Source: an uncultured Rhodoferax sp.
GTDB lineage: Bacteria; Pseudomonadota; Gammaproteobacteria; Burkholderiales; Burkholderiaceae_C
Assembly: GCF_946221635.1 (NCBI RefSeq)
Contig: NZ_CAMIHB010000006.1
Coordinates: forward strand, 62,001-126,000
Direction of reading: 5' to 3'
Length of the DNA: 64,000 nt
Every line of letters begins with the position of its first letter. The stretch's first letter is position 1. The position numbers and the translations under genes are program-made. This document shows, in pieces, positions 40,701-49,449 of this stretch. The notes under the pieces were generated by a model that saw only the letters and a program-made list of their open reading frames with translations, did not search any database and had not been told where the DNA came from.

Positions 40701-40843
40701 ATGACCTGCACATCGGATAGATCTGGCAAGGCGTCGATGGGGGTGGAACGTACGGCCCAGAGACCAGCACCGGCCAGAAACACCGTGGCCAGCAGCACCA
40801 GAAAGCGGTTTGAGACCGACCAGCGGATGATGGCCGCAATCAT
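37709..40843 (-). CDS. cusA: CusA/SilA-type heavy-metal RND efflux pump
   Basis: A 1044-residue HME-RND proton-driven pump of the inner membrane. It has twelve membrane segments and two large periplasmic loops, LPDLSDVQVIIRTSYPGQAPQIVENQVTYPL near the start, DVAVV-like helix 4 motif GAMVDAAVVMIENAHKKLE typical of the Cu(I)/Ag(I) group, and MPSALPGLSAQK. It would take Cu(I)/Ag(I) from periplasm or cytoplasm and drive it through CusBC to the outside. Its ATG overlaps the cusB stop by ATGA. Confidence 0.94.
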   Translation of the reverse strand: MIAAIIRWSVSNRFLVLLATVFLAGAGLWAVRSTPIDALPDLSDVQVIIRTSYPGQAPQIVENQVTYPLATTMLSVPGAKTVRGFSFFGDSFVYILFDDATDLYWARSRVLEYLNQVQGRLPASAKSALGPDATGVGWIYQYALVDRTGGHDLSQLRALQDWFLKFELKTLPNVAEVASVGGMVKQYQVVLDPLKLNGYGITYEQVRLALMNGNQETGGSVLELAEAEYMVRVNGNLRTLEDFRAIPLSSRGGIAVRLGDVANVQVGPEMRRGVAELDGQGEVAGGVVLLRSGKNAQETIRAVKAKLAELQKSLPPGVEVVTTYDRSALIERAIDNLSAKLVEEFVVVALVCVLFLGHLRSALVAIISLPLGIVAAFVVMHVQGINANIMSLGGIAIAIGAMVDAAVVMIENAHKKLEAWQHAHPEQPLVGQERWGVITDAAVEVGPALFFSLMIITLSFIPVFTLEAQEGRLFGPLAFTKTYAMAAAAGLSVTLIPILMGYWIRGHIPDEQRNPITRALITVYRPALEWVLQWPKVTLAIAVVVFATTLWPVSQLGGEFLPPLDEGDLLYMPSALPGLSAQKASELLQITNRMIKTVPEVERVFGKAGRAETATDPAPMEMFETTVQLKPRDKWRAGMTQEKLIEALDQAVKVPGLSNIWIPPIRNRIDMLATGVKSPIGVKVNGTDLATIDRIANQIEQVAKGVPGVSSALAERLTGGRYVDVQIDRIAAGRYGLNINDVQALVSGAIGGENVAETIEGLARFPINLRYPREWRDTPEKLAQLPILTPMGQQITLGTVAKVRITDGPPMLKTENARPSNWVYVDVRGRDLASVANDLRQAVSQQVKLEPGVSITYSGQFEFLERANARLKVVVPATLMIIFVLLYLTFNRLDEAALIMATLPFALTGGVWFLYLMGYHLSVATGVGFIALAGVAAEFGVVMLLYLKQALAERTTRDEAPGVVMVLDAIREGAVLRVRPKAMTVAVILAGLIPIVWGSGTGSEVMSRIAAPMLGGMITAPLLSLFIIPAAYRMMRVRAARRRD

Positions 40844-42336
40844 GGCTTCACCCCCTTGAGCGCCACAACCTCGTATTCGTCACCGACAGCCCTGAACTGG
40901 AATTGCACGGTGTCCCCAACCTTGAAGCCAGAAGACTGCAACTCCTTGGCGCGCTTGAAGCCCATGGTCATGGCCGGCCATTTGAGAGCTGGCACGGGCT
41001 GGTGGCGCAGCTTGATGTTGGAGGCATCCAGTTCCTCGATCACCCCCTGCGTTTCAAAGGCAGCAACCTTCTCCATGCTGGGGGCAGCAGGACTCATCCG
41101 GGTGGAAGGCGGGCTCGATGAAGGAACGACCCCTCGCATGCTGGCTTCCGAATCCAGCAGGAACTGACCTGATGCCACCACTTTTTGACCAACGTTGAGG
41201 CCTTGGCGAATGACCAACTGCCCATCGCGCTCCGCACCAAGCTGTACGTCCACCGGTCGGTATTGGCCCCCGTCCTCGGCCAGATACACCAAGGCGCGCT
41301 TGCCGGTTCGGATCACGGCGTCGGAAGGCACGAGCAGGACAGATTCTGTGGGGCCTTGCAAGGTCGCTGTGGCCAACATGCCGGCACGCAGTCTCTGGCC
41401 CGGATTGGGCAGCTCTACCCTGACGCGCAAGGTTCGCGTGTCCGGGTTAGTTTCTGTCAACACCGATGTCACCTTGCCCTTGAGAAGGGTCTCAGGTGCG
41501 GCAGTGAGGCGGGCCTGCACCGCTTGCCCGACTTCCAGCGTGGATGCCTGGCCCTGCGGCACGGCCAACTCCAGCCAAACCGCACCCAATCCGGTGATGC
41601 GCGCCAGGGTCATGCCCGGACTCAGGCTCATGCCTTGGCGCACTGCCAATTCCGAGATCACACCTGAACCCGGCGCCGTGATGGTGGTCACCGTGACGGT
41701 GCGATTGCTGCTTTCCACGCGCTGGATCAAGGCGGAAGACATGCCCAGCAGTGCCAGTCGCTGGCGGGCTGCCTGGGTCAAGGCAGCGTCTCCCATGGCT
41801 TTGACGGCCAGAAATTCCTGCTGGGCGCCCACCCATTCCGGATTGGTGACATCGACCAGAGGGCTCCCGGCGGCAATGACATCCCCAGGCGCGCGGGCGT
41901 AAACCCGCTCCACGAACCCACTCGTGCGCGCCTGGACGATGCTGACATCCCGCTCGCTGAGTTGCAGGGTTCCGGTGACCTCTAACGTGTTGGACAGGTC
42001 CTGTTGCACCACGGTGGCCAGGCGCATACCCAAACTTTGGCTGGCGCGTGTGGAGACGGCCAGTGCCCCCGTGTCCGCTCCGCCTTCGTCGGCATAGCGC
42101 GCTACCAGTTGCATGTCCATGAACGGGGATGGGCCAGGTTTGTCGAACTTGGCATCGGGTTTCATGGGGTCGTACCAGTACAGCACTTTGCGCTCAGACT
42201 TGGAAGATTGGGCGTAGGCTGGTGGCATGTTGGAACTGCGCTTGGTCCACCAAGCACCACCGGCAGCACCCATAGCCAAGATCAGCAGGCCGACTGCGGT
42301 AAGGATGACATTCTTTTTTATGGATGCAGAGTTCAT
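40840..42336 (-). CDS. cusB: CusB membrane fusion protein with C-terminal CusF domain
   Basis: A 498-residue periplasmic adaptor with an N-terminal membrane anchor (ILTAVGLLILAMGAAGGAWW), a heavy-metal-binding YWYDPMKPDAKFDKPGPSPFMDM segment, the beta-barrel/lipoyl region (VVQARTSGFVERVYARAPGDVIAAGSPL) and a fused CusF domain in the last ~70 residues (KLRHQPVPALKWPAMTMGF), with the His, Trp and two Met ligands intact. So the adaptor carries its own copper chaperone. GGAGGT precedes the ATG at 42336; overlaps cusC by ATGA. Confidence 0.93.
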   Translation of the reverse strand: MNSASIKKNVILTAVGLLILAMGAAGGAWWTKRSSNMPPAYAQSSKSERKVLYWYDPMKPDAKFDKPGPSPFMDMQLVARYADEGGADTGALAVSTRASQSLGMRLATVVQQDLSNTLEVTGTLQLSERDVSIVQARTSGFVERVYARAPGDVIAAGSPLVDVTNPEWVGAQQEFLAVKAMGDAALTQAARQRLALLGMSSALIQRVESSNRTVTVTTITAPGSGVISELAVRQGMSLSPGMTLARITGLGAVWLELAVPQGQASTLEVGQAVQARLTAAPETLLKGKVTSVLTETNPDTRTLRVRVELPNPGQRLRAGMLATATLQGPTESVLLVPSDAVIRTGKRALVYLAEDGGQYRPVDVQLGAERDGQLVIRQGLNVGQKVVASGQFLLDSEASMRGVVPSSSPPSTRMSPAAPSMEKVAAFETQGVIEELDASNIKLRHQPVPALKWPAMTMGFKRAKELQSSGFKVGDTVQFQFRAVGDEYEVVALKGVKP

Positions 42337-43613
42337 TGCGCACCTCCGGTCAGTGGGGCATCGTTGGTGAAGTACAGGCTTGCGCTGATGGCCTGGCGTT
42401 CTCCCTGCAAAGCAAGGAATCGCAGCTGGGTTTCCAGGGATTCCCTGCGTGCAGCCAGGTGCTCTACCAAGCTGCCTTTGCCTGCCTGGTAGGCGGACAG
42501 TGTCAAGGCGACCTTGTCGCGCATGAGGGGTTGCAGAACAGTCTGGTTGCGCTCCACAGCCAGGTTCAGGCGTTCCAACTCTGCCCACTGGGTGTTGAGT
42601 TCCTGCAGGTGTTCGCGTCGCAAAAGCTCCAGCTCTGCATCCAGGCCCAAGCGCTCCAACTGCTTGGCCGCGATGAGTGGATCCTGGCGTTTCGTGGGTG
42701 CCGTAGGCAGATCAAAAGTAACTTTGACCGAGACCATGTCACCAAACTGCTCTCCGCGGCGCTGGTAAGCCAGCTCCACCCCCCAGTCTGGCTTTTTAGC
42801 GGCCTGCGCCTCCTGCAGCTCGGCATCCAGCACAAGGCCAGTGCTGCTGAGCAGGTTGACATCGGGATGGCCTTGGACGCGGTGAGTCAGAGCCTCGCGG
42901 TCCAGAGACCAACTGGGTGGCGCTCCTTCCAGTGCTTCACCGGCGGCAGTTCCAATCCAGCGCTGCAATGTCGCAATGGCCTGTGCACGTTGAGCCTGCA
43001 GTTCATCCAGGCGTTCGCTCAGCATGGCGGCCTCCTGCCTGGGCATCAATACGTCTGTGATGGAGCCGCGCCCGCCGGCCAGCTGTGCCTGGACCGCCGA
43101 TTCCATGAGCTTGTTCTGTTTGAAAAGATCGTCAAACAGTGCGATTTGCTGTTCCAAGGCGTAGCGGCGTATCCAGGCCATGGCGGTTTCTCTGCGCACG
43201 GACAACATGGAGAGCTGCTGTGCGGATTCGGCCTGCTTGACCTTGGCCTGGGCCACGGCAACGCGGGCGTCCCGCTTGCTGCGGTTGGGGACGTCCTGCA
43301 TGTAGGCGATGCGTTGCATCGTCATGAAGTCACCTGTCAGGCTGTACCGATCCGGCCCCCCGATGGGCAGGTTCTCCACACCAAGTGCCAACTTGGGATC
43401 TGGCAGTTCTGCGGCCGGTCCGGTGGCGGCACGGGCAGCATCCACTTTGGCCTGAGCACTTGCCAAGGTTGGTGCCCCCTGGGTGGACAGGGATAGTGCC
43501 TGCACAAAAGACAAAGGCGCGGCTCCCAGCGGCACAGCCACTGCGAGCGGGAAGGCAAAAGCAATCAGTTTGCGGCTGAAGCGATGCCCTATGGGTTGAA
43601 CGGAACAAAGCAT
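42333..43613 (-). CDS. cusC: TolC-family outer membrane protein (CusC-like)
   Basis: A 426-residue outer membrane channel subunit with signal peptide (to about residue 31, AAP) and the TolC helical repeats: ASAQAKVDAARAATGPAAELPDPKLALGVENLP and ERLDELQAQRAQAIATLQRWIG in the first half and QELNTQWAELERLNLAVERNQTVLQPL in the second. It forms the exit duct of CusCBA. AGGAG is seven bases before the ATG at 43613. First gene of the cusCBA run. Confidence 0.9.
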   Translation of the reverse strand: MLCSVQPIGHRFSRKLIAFAFPLAVAVPLGAAPLSFVQALSLSTQGAPTLASAQAKVDAARAATGPAAELPDPKLALGVENLPIGGPDRYSLTGDFMTMQRIAYMQDVPNRSKRDARVAVAQAKVKQAESAQQLSMLSVRRETAMAWIRRYALEQQIALFDDLFKQNKLMESAVQAQLAGGRGSITDVLMPRQEAAMLSERLDELQAQRAQAIATLQRWIGTAAGEALEGAPPSWSLDREALTHRVQGHPDVNLLSSTGLVLDAELQEAQAAKKPDWGVELAYQRRGEQFGDMVSVKVTFDLPTAPTKRQDPLIAAKQLERLGLDAELELLRREHLQELNTQWAELERLNLAVERNQTVLQPLMRDKVALTLSAYQAGKGSLVEHLAARRESLETQLRFLALQGERQAISASLYFTNDAPLTGGAQ

Positions 43614-43695
43614 GTCCCAACTCCTGAAAAATTGCGCTTACGCGCGACGACCTGGCCGTTCAAGGACGGCAAGGCACGGATTCAAGGGGGTGGGG

Positions 43696-44064
43696 TCAGG
43701 CTGGCGGTCGCCAGATCGGGATGGGACGAGGCTCTATGACCCGGTCGTTCAGACGGGCCAGGAAAGTGTCTTTGCTGAAGACTTCGGGTATTGCGGGGAA
43801 ATGGACAGATAGCCCCAAGCTGCCGATCTTGCAGTCCTGGCCTACCTTGCAGGTTTTGCCCGTTTTGAGCAAGGTTTCCATGTCATTGCAGCACTCGCCC
43901 ATTGGGGTGGCTGATGCAGCTTCCATATCGCCACTGAGCTGCTGCTCTGCCATTGCGGCCATTTCCATGGGGCAAGGCATCTTGGGCACGCCCAAGCCCG
44001 CATATCCCGCCAGAGGGATTGCCAGGCTCAGCAGCATCAGAAGTAGAAAGCGGACGGTGCGCAC
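43696..44064 (-). CDS. Exported Cys/Met-rich small protein in the copper cluster
   Basis: A 122-residue protein with signal peptide (MRTVRFLLLMLLSLAIPLAGYAG) and metal-ligand-rich stretches: MPCPMEMAAMAEQQ, MGECCNDMETLLKTGKTCKVGQDCKIG. The pattern suggests a periplasmic copper-binding or sensing protein. I do not recognise a named family. It lies between the P-type ATPase and cusC, in the same direction. Confidence 0.72.
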   Translation of the reverse strand: MRTVRFLLLMLLSLAIPLAGYAGLGVPKMPCPMEMAAMAEQQLSGDMEAASATPMGECCNDMETLLKTGKTCKVGQDCKIGSLGLSVHFPAIPEVFSKDTFLARLNDRVIEPRPIPIWRPPA

Positions 44065-44112
44065 GATCTGATTAAACCCGAAGTGGATGTCCTACGCCAA
44101 ACAAGCAGCCGG

Positions 44113-46455
44113 CTACAGCGCTTTGCCGCGCAAGCGCAAGGCATTTGCTATGACGGATGCCGAACTGAAGCTCATGGCCAGAGCGGCAACCATGGGCGAC
44201 AGCAGCCAGCCCGTAGAGGGATAGAGCAGTCCCGCAGCCAGAGGAATCCCCAGGCCGTTGTACAGGAATGCAAACATCAGGTTTTGCTGCATATTGCCCA
44301 CCGTCGCATTGGACAACGCCAGTGCTATGGAAATTCCACGCAGGTCACCTTTGACCAAAGTAACTTGTGCGCTATTCATGGCCACATCCGTGCCGGTTCC
44401 CATGGCAATGCCCACGTTGGCTTTGGCCAGGGCTGGCGCGTCGTTGATCCCATCACCAGCCATGGCCACGATGCGGCCTTGCTTTTGCAGCAGGTCCACC
44501 AAGGCCAGTTTGTCCTGAGGCTTGACTTCACCATGCACGTCCTCGATCCCAAGCTTGGCCCCCACGGCTTTGGCGGTAGTGACACCATCACCGGTGGCCA
44601 TCACGATGCGCATGCCAGAGGCTTTGAGGGAAGCCAGGGCTTCCATCGTGCTGGCCTTGATCGGATCGGACACGGCCAGCAGACCGGCCAGCTTTCCGTC
44701 AATGGCGAGGTGCATCACGCTGGCACCCTCAGCACGCAGGGCTTCCGCCTGGACTTTCAGGCTATCCACAGAGACATGGATCTGTTTCATCAGGGCCGTA
44801 TTTCCCAGCACCAGATGGCGGCCGGCCACGTTGCCCTGCACACCAATACCAGACCCCGATTCGAAGTTCTCGGGTTTCTCCAATACCAGGTTCCGCTCGC
44901 GCGCCGCCGCCACAATGGCCGCGGCCAACGGATGCTCACTACCTTGGTCCAGACTGGCCGCAAAGCGTAGAACTTCGTCAGCGTCCAGCCCGTCACATGG
45001 GATCGCCTTCTCGAACGTGGGGCGACCTTCCGTCAGGGTCCCGGTTTTATCGATGATGAGGGTGTCGACCTTGCGCAGGTTCTCAATGGCAGCCGCGTCA
45101 CGGAACAACACCCCATTGACTGCACCTTTGCCCGTAGCAACCATGATGGACATGGGAGTCGCAAGACCCAAGGCGCATGGGCAGGCAATGATCAACACCG
45201 CAACCGCATTGATCAGGCCATACACCCAGCTAGGTTGGGGGCCGAAGAGGCCCCAACCGAGAAACGTCAGGACCGCAATACTCACGACGGCAACCACGAA
45301 GTAGCCCGCCACCACATCGGCCATGCGTTGCATGGGCGCTCTGGAGCGTTGCGCCTGGGCCACCATTTGCACGATTTGGGACAGCATAGTGTCGGAACCA
45401 ACTTTTTCGGACTGCATGACCAGGGAACCACTGGTGTTGAGGGTTGCACCGATGACCTTGTCGCCCACCCGTTTGGTGACTGGCAGGGGCTCACCGGTCA
45501 GCATGGACTCGTCAACCGCGCTACTGCCTTCCGTGACCACACCATCCACGGGTACCTTCTCGCCAGGACGTACACGCAGCAGATCGCCAAGATGAACGTG
45601 GCTGAGTTCAATGTCCTCTTCTGTCCCGTCGGGCTTGATGCGTCGAGCCGTCTTGGGGGCCAGGCCCAGTAGGGATTTGATGGCGGCCGAGGTTTGGGAA
45701 CGCGCCTTGAGTTCCAGCATCTGGCCCAGCAGGGTCAATGAAATGATGACGGCCGCGGCTTCAAAGTACACGGCAACCCGCCCCATCGAGACAAAGGAAT
45801 CTGGAAACACGCCTGGAGCCAGGGTGGCCACCACGCTGTAGAGGTAGGCCGCTCCCGTGCCCAGGCCGATGAGCGTCCACATATTGGGACTGCGATTGAC
45901 GAAGGATTGCGCGGCCCGGACAAAAAATGGCCAACCGGCCCACACCACGATGGGCGTGGCCAGCGCGAGCTCCACCCAGCTCTGTACCGCCATATCCATC
46001 CATGGCAACCGGTGTCCAAACATGGCCAGTACAAACACGACGGCCGTCAAAGGCAGCGTCCACCAAAAACGGCGTTCAAAATCAACCAGCTCAGGATTCT
46101 CTTCGTCTTCCAGCGAGGGCATGACCGGCTCCAATCCCATGCCGCATTTGGGGCAGCTTCCCGGATGGTCTTGCCGTATCTCGGGGTGCATGGGACAGGT
46201 GTAGACCGTCCCCATCGCCGCAGGCTGTGAGGCTGGCTTTTCTTGAAACCCTCCCATGTATTGCATGGGACTGGCGTCGAACTTCGCCTTGCACTTGGGT
46301 CCGCAAAAGAAGAAGTCGTGCCCCATGTGCTCGGAGTGGTGAGGTGACTGGGCGGTGACCTTCATTCCGCACACGGGGTCTTTGAGCGGACTCTCCTCGT
46401 TGGAAGACACTGCCGGGTGGTGCCCGTGGTGTCCCGCGTGTGTCGAATGGTCCAT
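44113..46455 (-). CDS. Copper-exporting P1B-type ATPase with YHS and HMBD domains
   Basis: A 780-residue pump. The N-terminus is His-rich (MDHSTHAGHHGHH), then a YHS domain (DPVCGMKV ... FFFCGPKCKAKF) and a heavy-metal-binding YTCPMHPEIRQDHPGSCPKCGMGLEP in place of a classical CxxC domain. Next come eight membrane helices with the CPC motif (IACPCALGLATPM), TGE in MLTGEPLPV, phosphorylation DKTGTLTEG and GDGINDAPAL. It would pump Cu(I)/Ag(I) to the periplasm, where CusCBA takes over. GGAG upstream supports ATG 46455. Confidence 0.93.
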   Translation of the reverse strand: MDHSTHAGHHGHHPAVSSNEESPLKDPVCGMKVTAQSPHHSEHMGHDFFFCGPKCKAKFDASPMQYMGGFQEKPASQPAAMGTVYTCPMHPEIRQDHPGSCPKCGMGLEPVMPSLEDEENPELVDFERRFWWTLPLTAVVFVLAMFGHRLPWMDMAVQSWVELALATPIVVWAGWPFFVRAAQSFVNRSPNMWTLIGLGTGAAYLYSVVATLAPGVFPDSFVSMGRVAVYFEAAAVIISLTLLGQMLELKARSQTSAAIKSLLGLAPKTARRIKPDGTEEDIELSHVHLGDLLRVRPGEKVPVDGVVTEGSSAVDESMLTGEPLPVTKRVGDKVIGATLNTSGSLVMQSEKVGSDTMLSQIVQMVAQAQRSRAPMQRMADVVAGYFVVAVVSIAVLTFLGWGLFGPQPSWVYGLINAVAVLIIACPCALGLATPMSIMVATGKGAVNGVLFRDAAAIENLRKVDTLIIDKTGTLTEGRPTFEKAIPCDGLDADEVLRFAASLDQGSEHPLAAAIVAAARERNLVLEKPENFESGSGIGVQGNVAGRHLVLGNTALMKQIHVSVDSLKVQAEALRAEGASVMHLAIDGKLAGLLAVSDPIKASTMEALASLKASGMRIVMATGDGVTTAKAVGAKLGIEDVHGEVKPQDKLALVDLLQKQGRIVAMAGDGINDAPALAKANVGIAMGTGTDVAMNSAQVTLVKGDLRGISIALALSNATVGNMQQNLMFAFLYNGLGIPLAAGLLYPSTGWLLSPMVAALAMSFSSASVIANALRLRGKAL

Positions 46456-46509
46456 GCTTCTTTCTCCCTGTAAACCTACGAAGGCCACGATGAGCCCAGA
46501 AATGCCAAG

Positions 46510-46983
46510 TCAGCGATAACCCTGAAAGACGCGCGAGCTGCCATCCTTGACTACCAGCAGGACGTCGTAAGGATCTTTGCGTCCGCCGTATGCCGCTCCG
46601 TCCATACCGGGTGAACCCACCGGCATACCCGGTACCGACAAGCCGATGGCTGCGGGCTTCTCCTTCAGCAGCCGTTTGATGTCCTTCGCCGGCACATGTC
46701 CCTCAATGACATAGCCACCGACCAGGGCCGTGTGGCACGACCCCAGTTGCCTGGGCATGCCCAAGCGCTCGCGGACCACGTCGTTGCCGTTTTGGTTGAC
46801 CTTCACTGTGAAGCCGGATTTCTCCAGGTGCGTCACCCAGTCCTTGCAGCATCCACAGTTGGGGTCTTTCCAAACCTCAATAGAGGCGCCATGGCTGGCG
46901 GCATGTACACAAGGCAGTGCCAGTATCAGCACAGATCCGAGCAGCATTCGGCGCTGTAGTCTGGTCTTGAATTGAGTGCCCAT
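46510..46983 (-). CDS. DUF411 periplasmic metal-binding protein
   Basis: A 157-residue exported protein with signal peptide (LGSVLILALPCVHAASHG) and the DUF411 motifs: VWKDPNCGCCKDWVTHLEKSGF with a C-x-C-C cluster, LGSCHTALVGGYVIEGHVPAKDI and GLSVPGMPVGSPGM. DUF411 proteins occur in copper and silver loci and probably bind or deliver the metal. AAAGGAG precedes the ATG at 46983. A strong hairpin terminator separates it from cusF upstream. Confidence 0.9.
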   Translation of the reverse strand: MGTQFKTRLQRRMLLGSVLILALPCVHAASHGASIEVWKDPNCGCCKDWVTHLEKSGFTVKVNQNGNDVVRERLGMPRQLGSCHTALVGGYVIEGHVPAKDIKRLLKEKPAAIGLSVPGMPVGSPGMDGAAYGGRKDPYDVLLVVKDGSSRVFQGYR

Positions 46984-47031
46984 GGTTTGCTCCTTTGTAG
47001 TTTGACGACAAAACACCATTTCCGCTTTGAC

Positions 47032-47066
47032 AAATAACAAGGCGCCGTTGTGGCGCCTTGTTATTT
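47032..47066 (-). terminator. Strong hairpin terminator after cusF
   Basis: Perfect 15-bp arms AAATAACAAGGCGCC and GGCGCCTTGTTATTT with a 5-base loop. Because the arms are A/T rich outside, it can work on both strands. It ends the TolC-like/MCO/cupredoxin/cusF transcript ahead of the DUF411 gene. Confidence 0.85.
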
Positions 47067-47106
47067 CCGGAAACTGCCTGCAAGCCTCACTTGCGTACAG
47101 GTAGTC

Positions 47107-47448
47107 TTACTTGACGGGTTGGATCTCGGTGACCACCAGCTTGCCGCCGTCGTTGATCACGGCAAACCTCACCTTGTCACCCGCTTGCACCTTGTCCAGC
47201 ATTGCCTTGTCTTTGGCAAGAAAAATCATGGTCATACCGGGCATATCCAGGTTTTTGATGTCTCCATGCTTGATCGTGACCTTGCCGGCGTCTTTGTCCA
47301 CCTTGCGGATTTCGCCGTCCGTCAGGGATGTCATCTGCGCGGCATTCATCTTTGCGTTGTCCATTTGTGCGTGAACAACGCCAGGCATGCTGACCAAGGC
47401 CAACAAAGCGGTGGCGGTAGCAGCGAGAGCGTGTGGGATACGTGTCAT
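47107..47448 (-). CDS. cusF: CusF-like periplasmic copper chaperone, Trp ligand changed
   Basis: A 113-residue exported CusF-family protein: signal peptide to about residue 27 (VHAQ), then IRKVDKDAGKVTIKHGDIKNLDMPGMTMIFLAKD. His61, Met72 and Met74 match the Cu(I)/Ag(I) ligands His36, Met47 and Met49 of Escherichia coli CusF, but the cation-pi Trp44 is Met69. AGGAG precedes the ATG. It would carry Cu(I) to CusB. It is part of the cupredoxin-MCO transcript and ends at a strong terminator. Confidence 0.88.
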   Translation of the reverse strand: MTRIPHALAATATALLALVSMPGVVHAQMDNAKMNAAQMTSLTDGEIRKVDKDAGKVTIKHGDIKNLDMPGMTMIFLAKDKAMLDKVQAGDKVRFAVINDGGKLVVTEIQPVK

Positions 47449-47500
47449 GTTGGGTACTCCTGTGTGGATGGGAACGAACTACTTAGAGGTCGCTGGCCGC

Positions 47501-47986
47501 TTACTTGGCACCGACCTTCACTTGACCTTTCATGCCGGCCTCATAGTGACCGGGCATCAAGCAGGCGAAGTTGACCGTTCCTGCTTTGGTGAACTGCCAG
47601 ACGATTTCACCTTGTTTGCCGGAATCCAGTGTGATCTTGCTGGGTTCATCGTGTTCCATGCCGGGGAACTTCTTCATTTGTTCCAAGTGTTCCAGCAGCT
47701 CTTTCTCGGTGCCCAGGCTCAGTTCGTGCCGGACCTTGCCCACGTTCTTCACCACAAAGCGGATGGTCTCACCCTTCTTGACCTGGATCTCAGAGGGGGT
47801 GTAGCGCATGCTATCGGCCATCTCCACGGTCACTGTGCGAGTGGCCTTGGCGGCGACGCCAGCTTTTCCGATGGCGGACTCTTCATCATGGCCGCCGGCG
47901 TGATTGCCGCTGGCCAGGGCTCCAGTGGAAATTGCCGCAATGCTGGCGACAGCGATGATGGAAGAGACAAATTTTGCAAACTTCAT
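47501..47986 (-). CDS. Cupredoxin (plastocyanin/azurin-like) copper protein
   Basis: A 161-residue exported blue-copper-like protein. After the signal peptide (about 1-25) comes a His-rich linker (GNHAGGHDEE), then the cupredoxin fold with likely copper ligands His in GKVRHELSLG and Cys, His and Met in NFACLMPGHYEAGMKGQ. It may accept or donate electrons, or bind copper, beside the multicopper oxidase upstream. Its gene lies 38 bases after the oxidase gene. Confidence 0.88.
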   Translation of the reverse strand: MKFAKFVSSIIAVASIAAISTGALASGNHAGGHDEESAIGKAGVAAKATRTVTVEMADSMRYTPSEIQVKKGETIRFVVKNVGKVRHELSLGTEKELLEHLEQMKKFPGMEHDEPSKITLDSGKQGEIVWQFTKAGTVNFACLMPGHYEAGMKGQVKVGAK

Positions 47987-48024
47987 GGTGGGTTCCTTGG
48001 GTTAAAAAACAGTGGTGTACGAGA

Positions 48025-49437
48025 TCAGTGCCCCGAGTGCGACGACGGTTTGCGCGCATTCAGAACGGTGGTGGGGGTTGGTTTGTCGCTTACGGGCTTG
48101 CCCGAGGCGATCTCTGAGCGCAGCCGCGCAGGTTCAGGGAGCACACCTGTGAATTCCTGGGCCACAGTGCCAGCGGGGAATTGGTACGGGCCCGGATCGC
48201 TGTAGTCCCCCGGCTTTTGGTCCTTGCGCACCTTGAGCACGGTGAACATACCGCCCATTTCGACGGGACCAAACTGGGCTTGACCGGTCATCATGGGGGC
48301 AGTGTTTTCGGGAATGGGCATTTCCATTTCACCCATGTCGGCCATGCCGCGCTCGCCCATGAGCATGTAATCGGGTGTGACTTTCTGGATCTTCTTGATC
48401 AATCCCCGGTGGTCCACCCCCACCATGGTGGGCACGGTATGCCCCATGGCGTTCATGGTGTGGTGGCTCTTGTGGCAATGCATGGCCCAGTCACCTTCTT
48501 CGTCGGCGACAAACTCAATTTGGCGCATTTGCCCCACAGCCACGTCGGTAGTGACTTCGTACCAGCGAGAGGACGGCGGAGTGGGCCCGCCATCGGTGCC
48601 GGTCACCAGGAACTCATGCCCATGGACGTGGATGGGGTGGTTGGTCATCGTCAGGTTGCCCACGCGGATGCGGACCCGGTCGTTGTGGCGTACGTTGAGG
48701 GTGTCGATGCCGGGGAATACGCGGCTGTTCCAAGACCAGATGTTGAAATCGGTCATCGTGTTGATCTTGGGCGTCTTGGTCCCAGCTTCCACGTCAAAGG
48801 CGTTCAGCAGGAAGCAGAAGTCCCTGTCCACATCACTGATATGGGGGTGTTTTTCCTTGGGGTGCGTCACCCAGAATCCCATCATGCCCATAGCCATCTG
48901 GACCATTTCGTCCGCATGCGGGTGGTACATGAATGTCCCCGGCCGACGCGCGACAAACTCGTACATATAGGTCTTGCCAACCGGAATAGCCTTCTGGTTG
49001 AGGCCACCCACGCCGTCCATGCCGCTGGGCAGTCGCTGGCCGTGCCAATGGATGGTCGTGTGCTCAGGAAGCTTGTTGGTGACGAAAATGCGTACCCGAT
49101 CTCCTTCCACCACCTCAATGGTGGGGCCTGGGCTCTGACCGTTGTAGCCCCACATATTGACTTTGAAGCCCGGCGATACTTCGCGTTCAACGGGCTCGGC
49201 GACCAGGTGAAACTCCTTGACGCCATTGTTCATGCGCCATGGCAGGGTCCAGCCATTCAGGGTCACAACGGGGTTGTAGGGACGCCCGGTCGTGGGAATG
49301 AGCGGTGGCGCTGTGTTCACTGAAGTCTGAATGACCGGTTCCGGCAAGGTGGCCAGCGCGGAGCGAGCCACCGCCATACCCGCTACAGCAGTAGCAGCAC
49401 CTGCAAAAAATCGACGACGGGAATTGGTTTGATCCAT
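48025..49437 (-). CDS. Multicopper oxidase
   Basis: A 470-residue exported oxidase. A Tat signal is likely (SRRRFFAGAATAVAGMAVA). The four copper-binding motifs are complete: TTIHWHGQRLP, MYHPHADE, HPIHVHGHEF and HCHKSHHTM, so both the type 1 and the trinuclear centre can form. The tail is Met-rich (MGERGMADMGEMEMP), as in copper-resistance oxidases that oxidise Cu(I) to the less toxic Cu(II). Gene order: TolC-like, this gene, cupredoxin, cusF. Confidence 0.92.
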   Translation of the reverse strand: MDQTNSRRRFFAGAATAVAGMAVARSALATLPEPVIQTSVNTAPPLIPTTGRPYNPVVTLNGWTLPWRMNNGVKEFHLVAEPVEREVSPGFKVNMWGYNGQSPGPTIEVVEGDRVRIFVTNKLPEHTTIHWHGQRLPSGMDGVGGLNQKAIPVGKTYMYEFVARRPGTFMYHPHADEMVQMAMGMMGFWVTHPKEKHPHISDVDRDFCFLLNAFDVEAGTKTPKINTMTDFNIWSWNSRVFPGIDTLNVRHNDRVRIRVGNLTMTNHPIHVHGHEFLVTGTDGGPTPPSSRWYEVTTDVAVGQMRQIEFVADEEGDWAMHCHKSHHTMNAMGHTVPTMVGVDHRGLIKKIQKVTPDYMLMGERGMADMGEMEMPIPENTAPMMTGQAQFGPVEMGGMFTVLKVRKDQKPGDYSDPGPYQFPAGTVAQEFTGVLPEPARLRSEIASGKPVSDKPTPTTVLNARKPSSHSGH

Positions 49438-49449
49438 GGTGTTTCCTAG

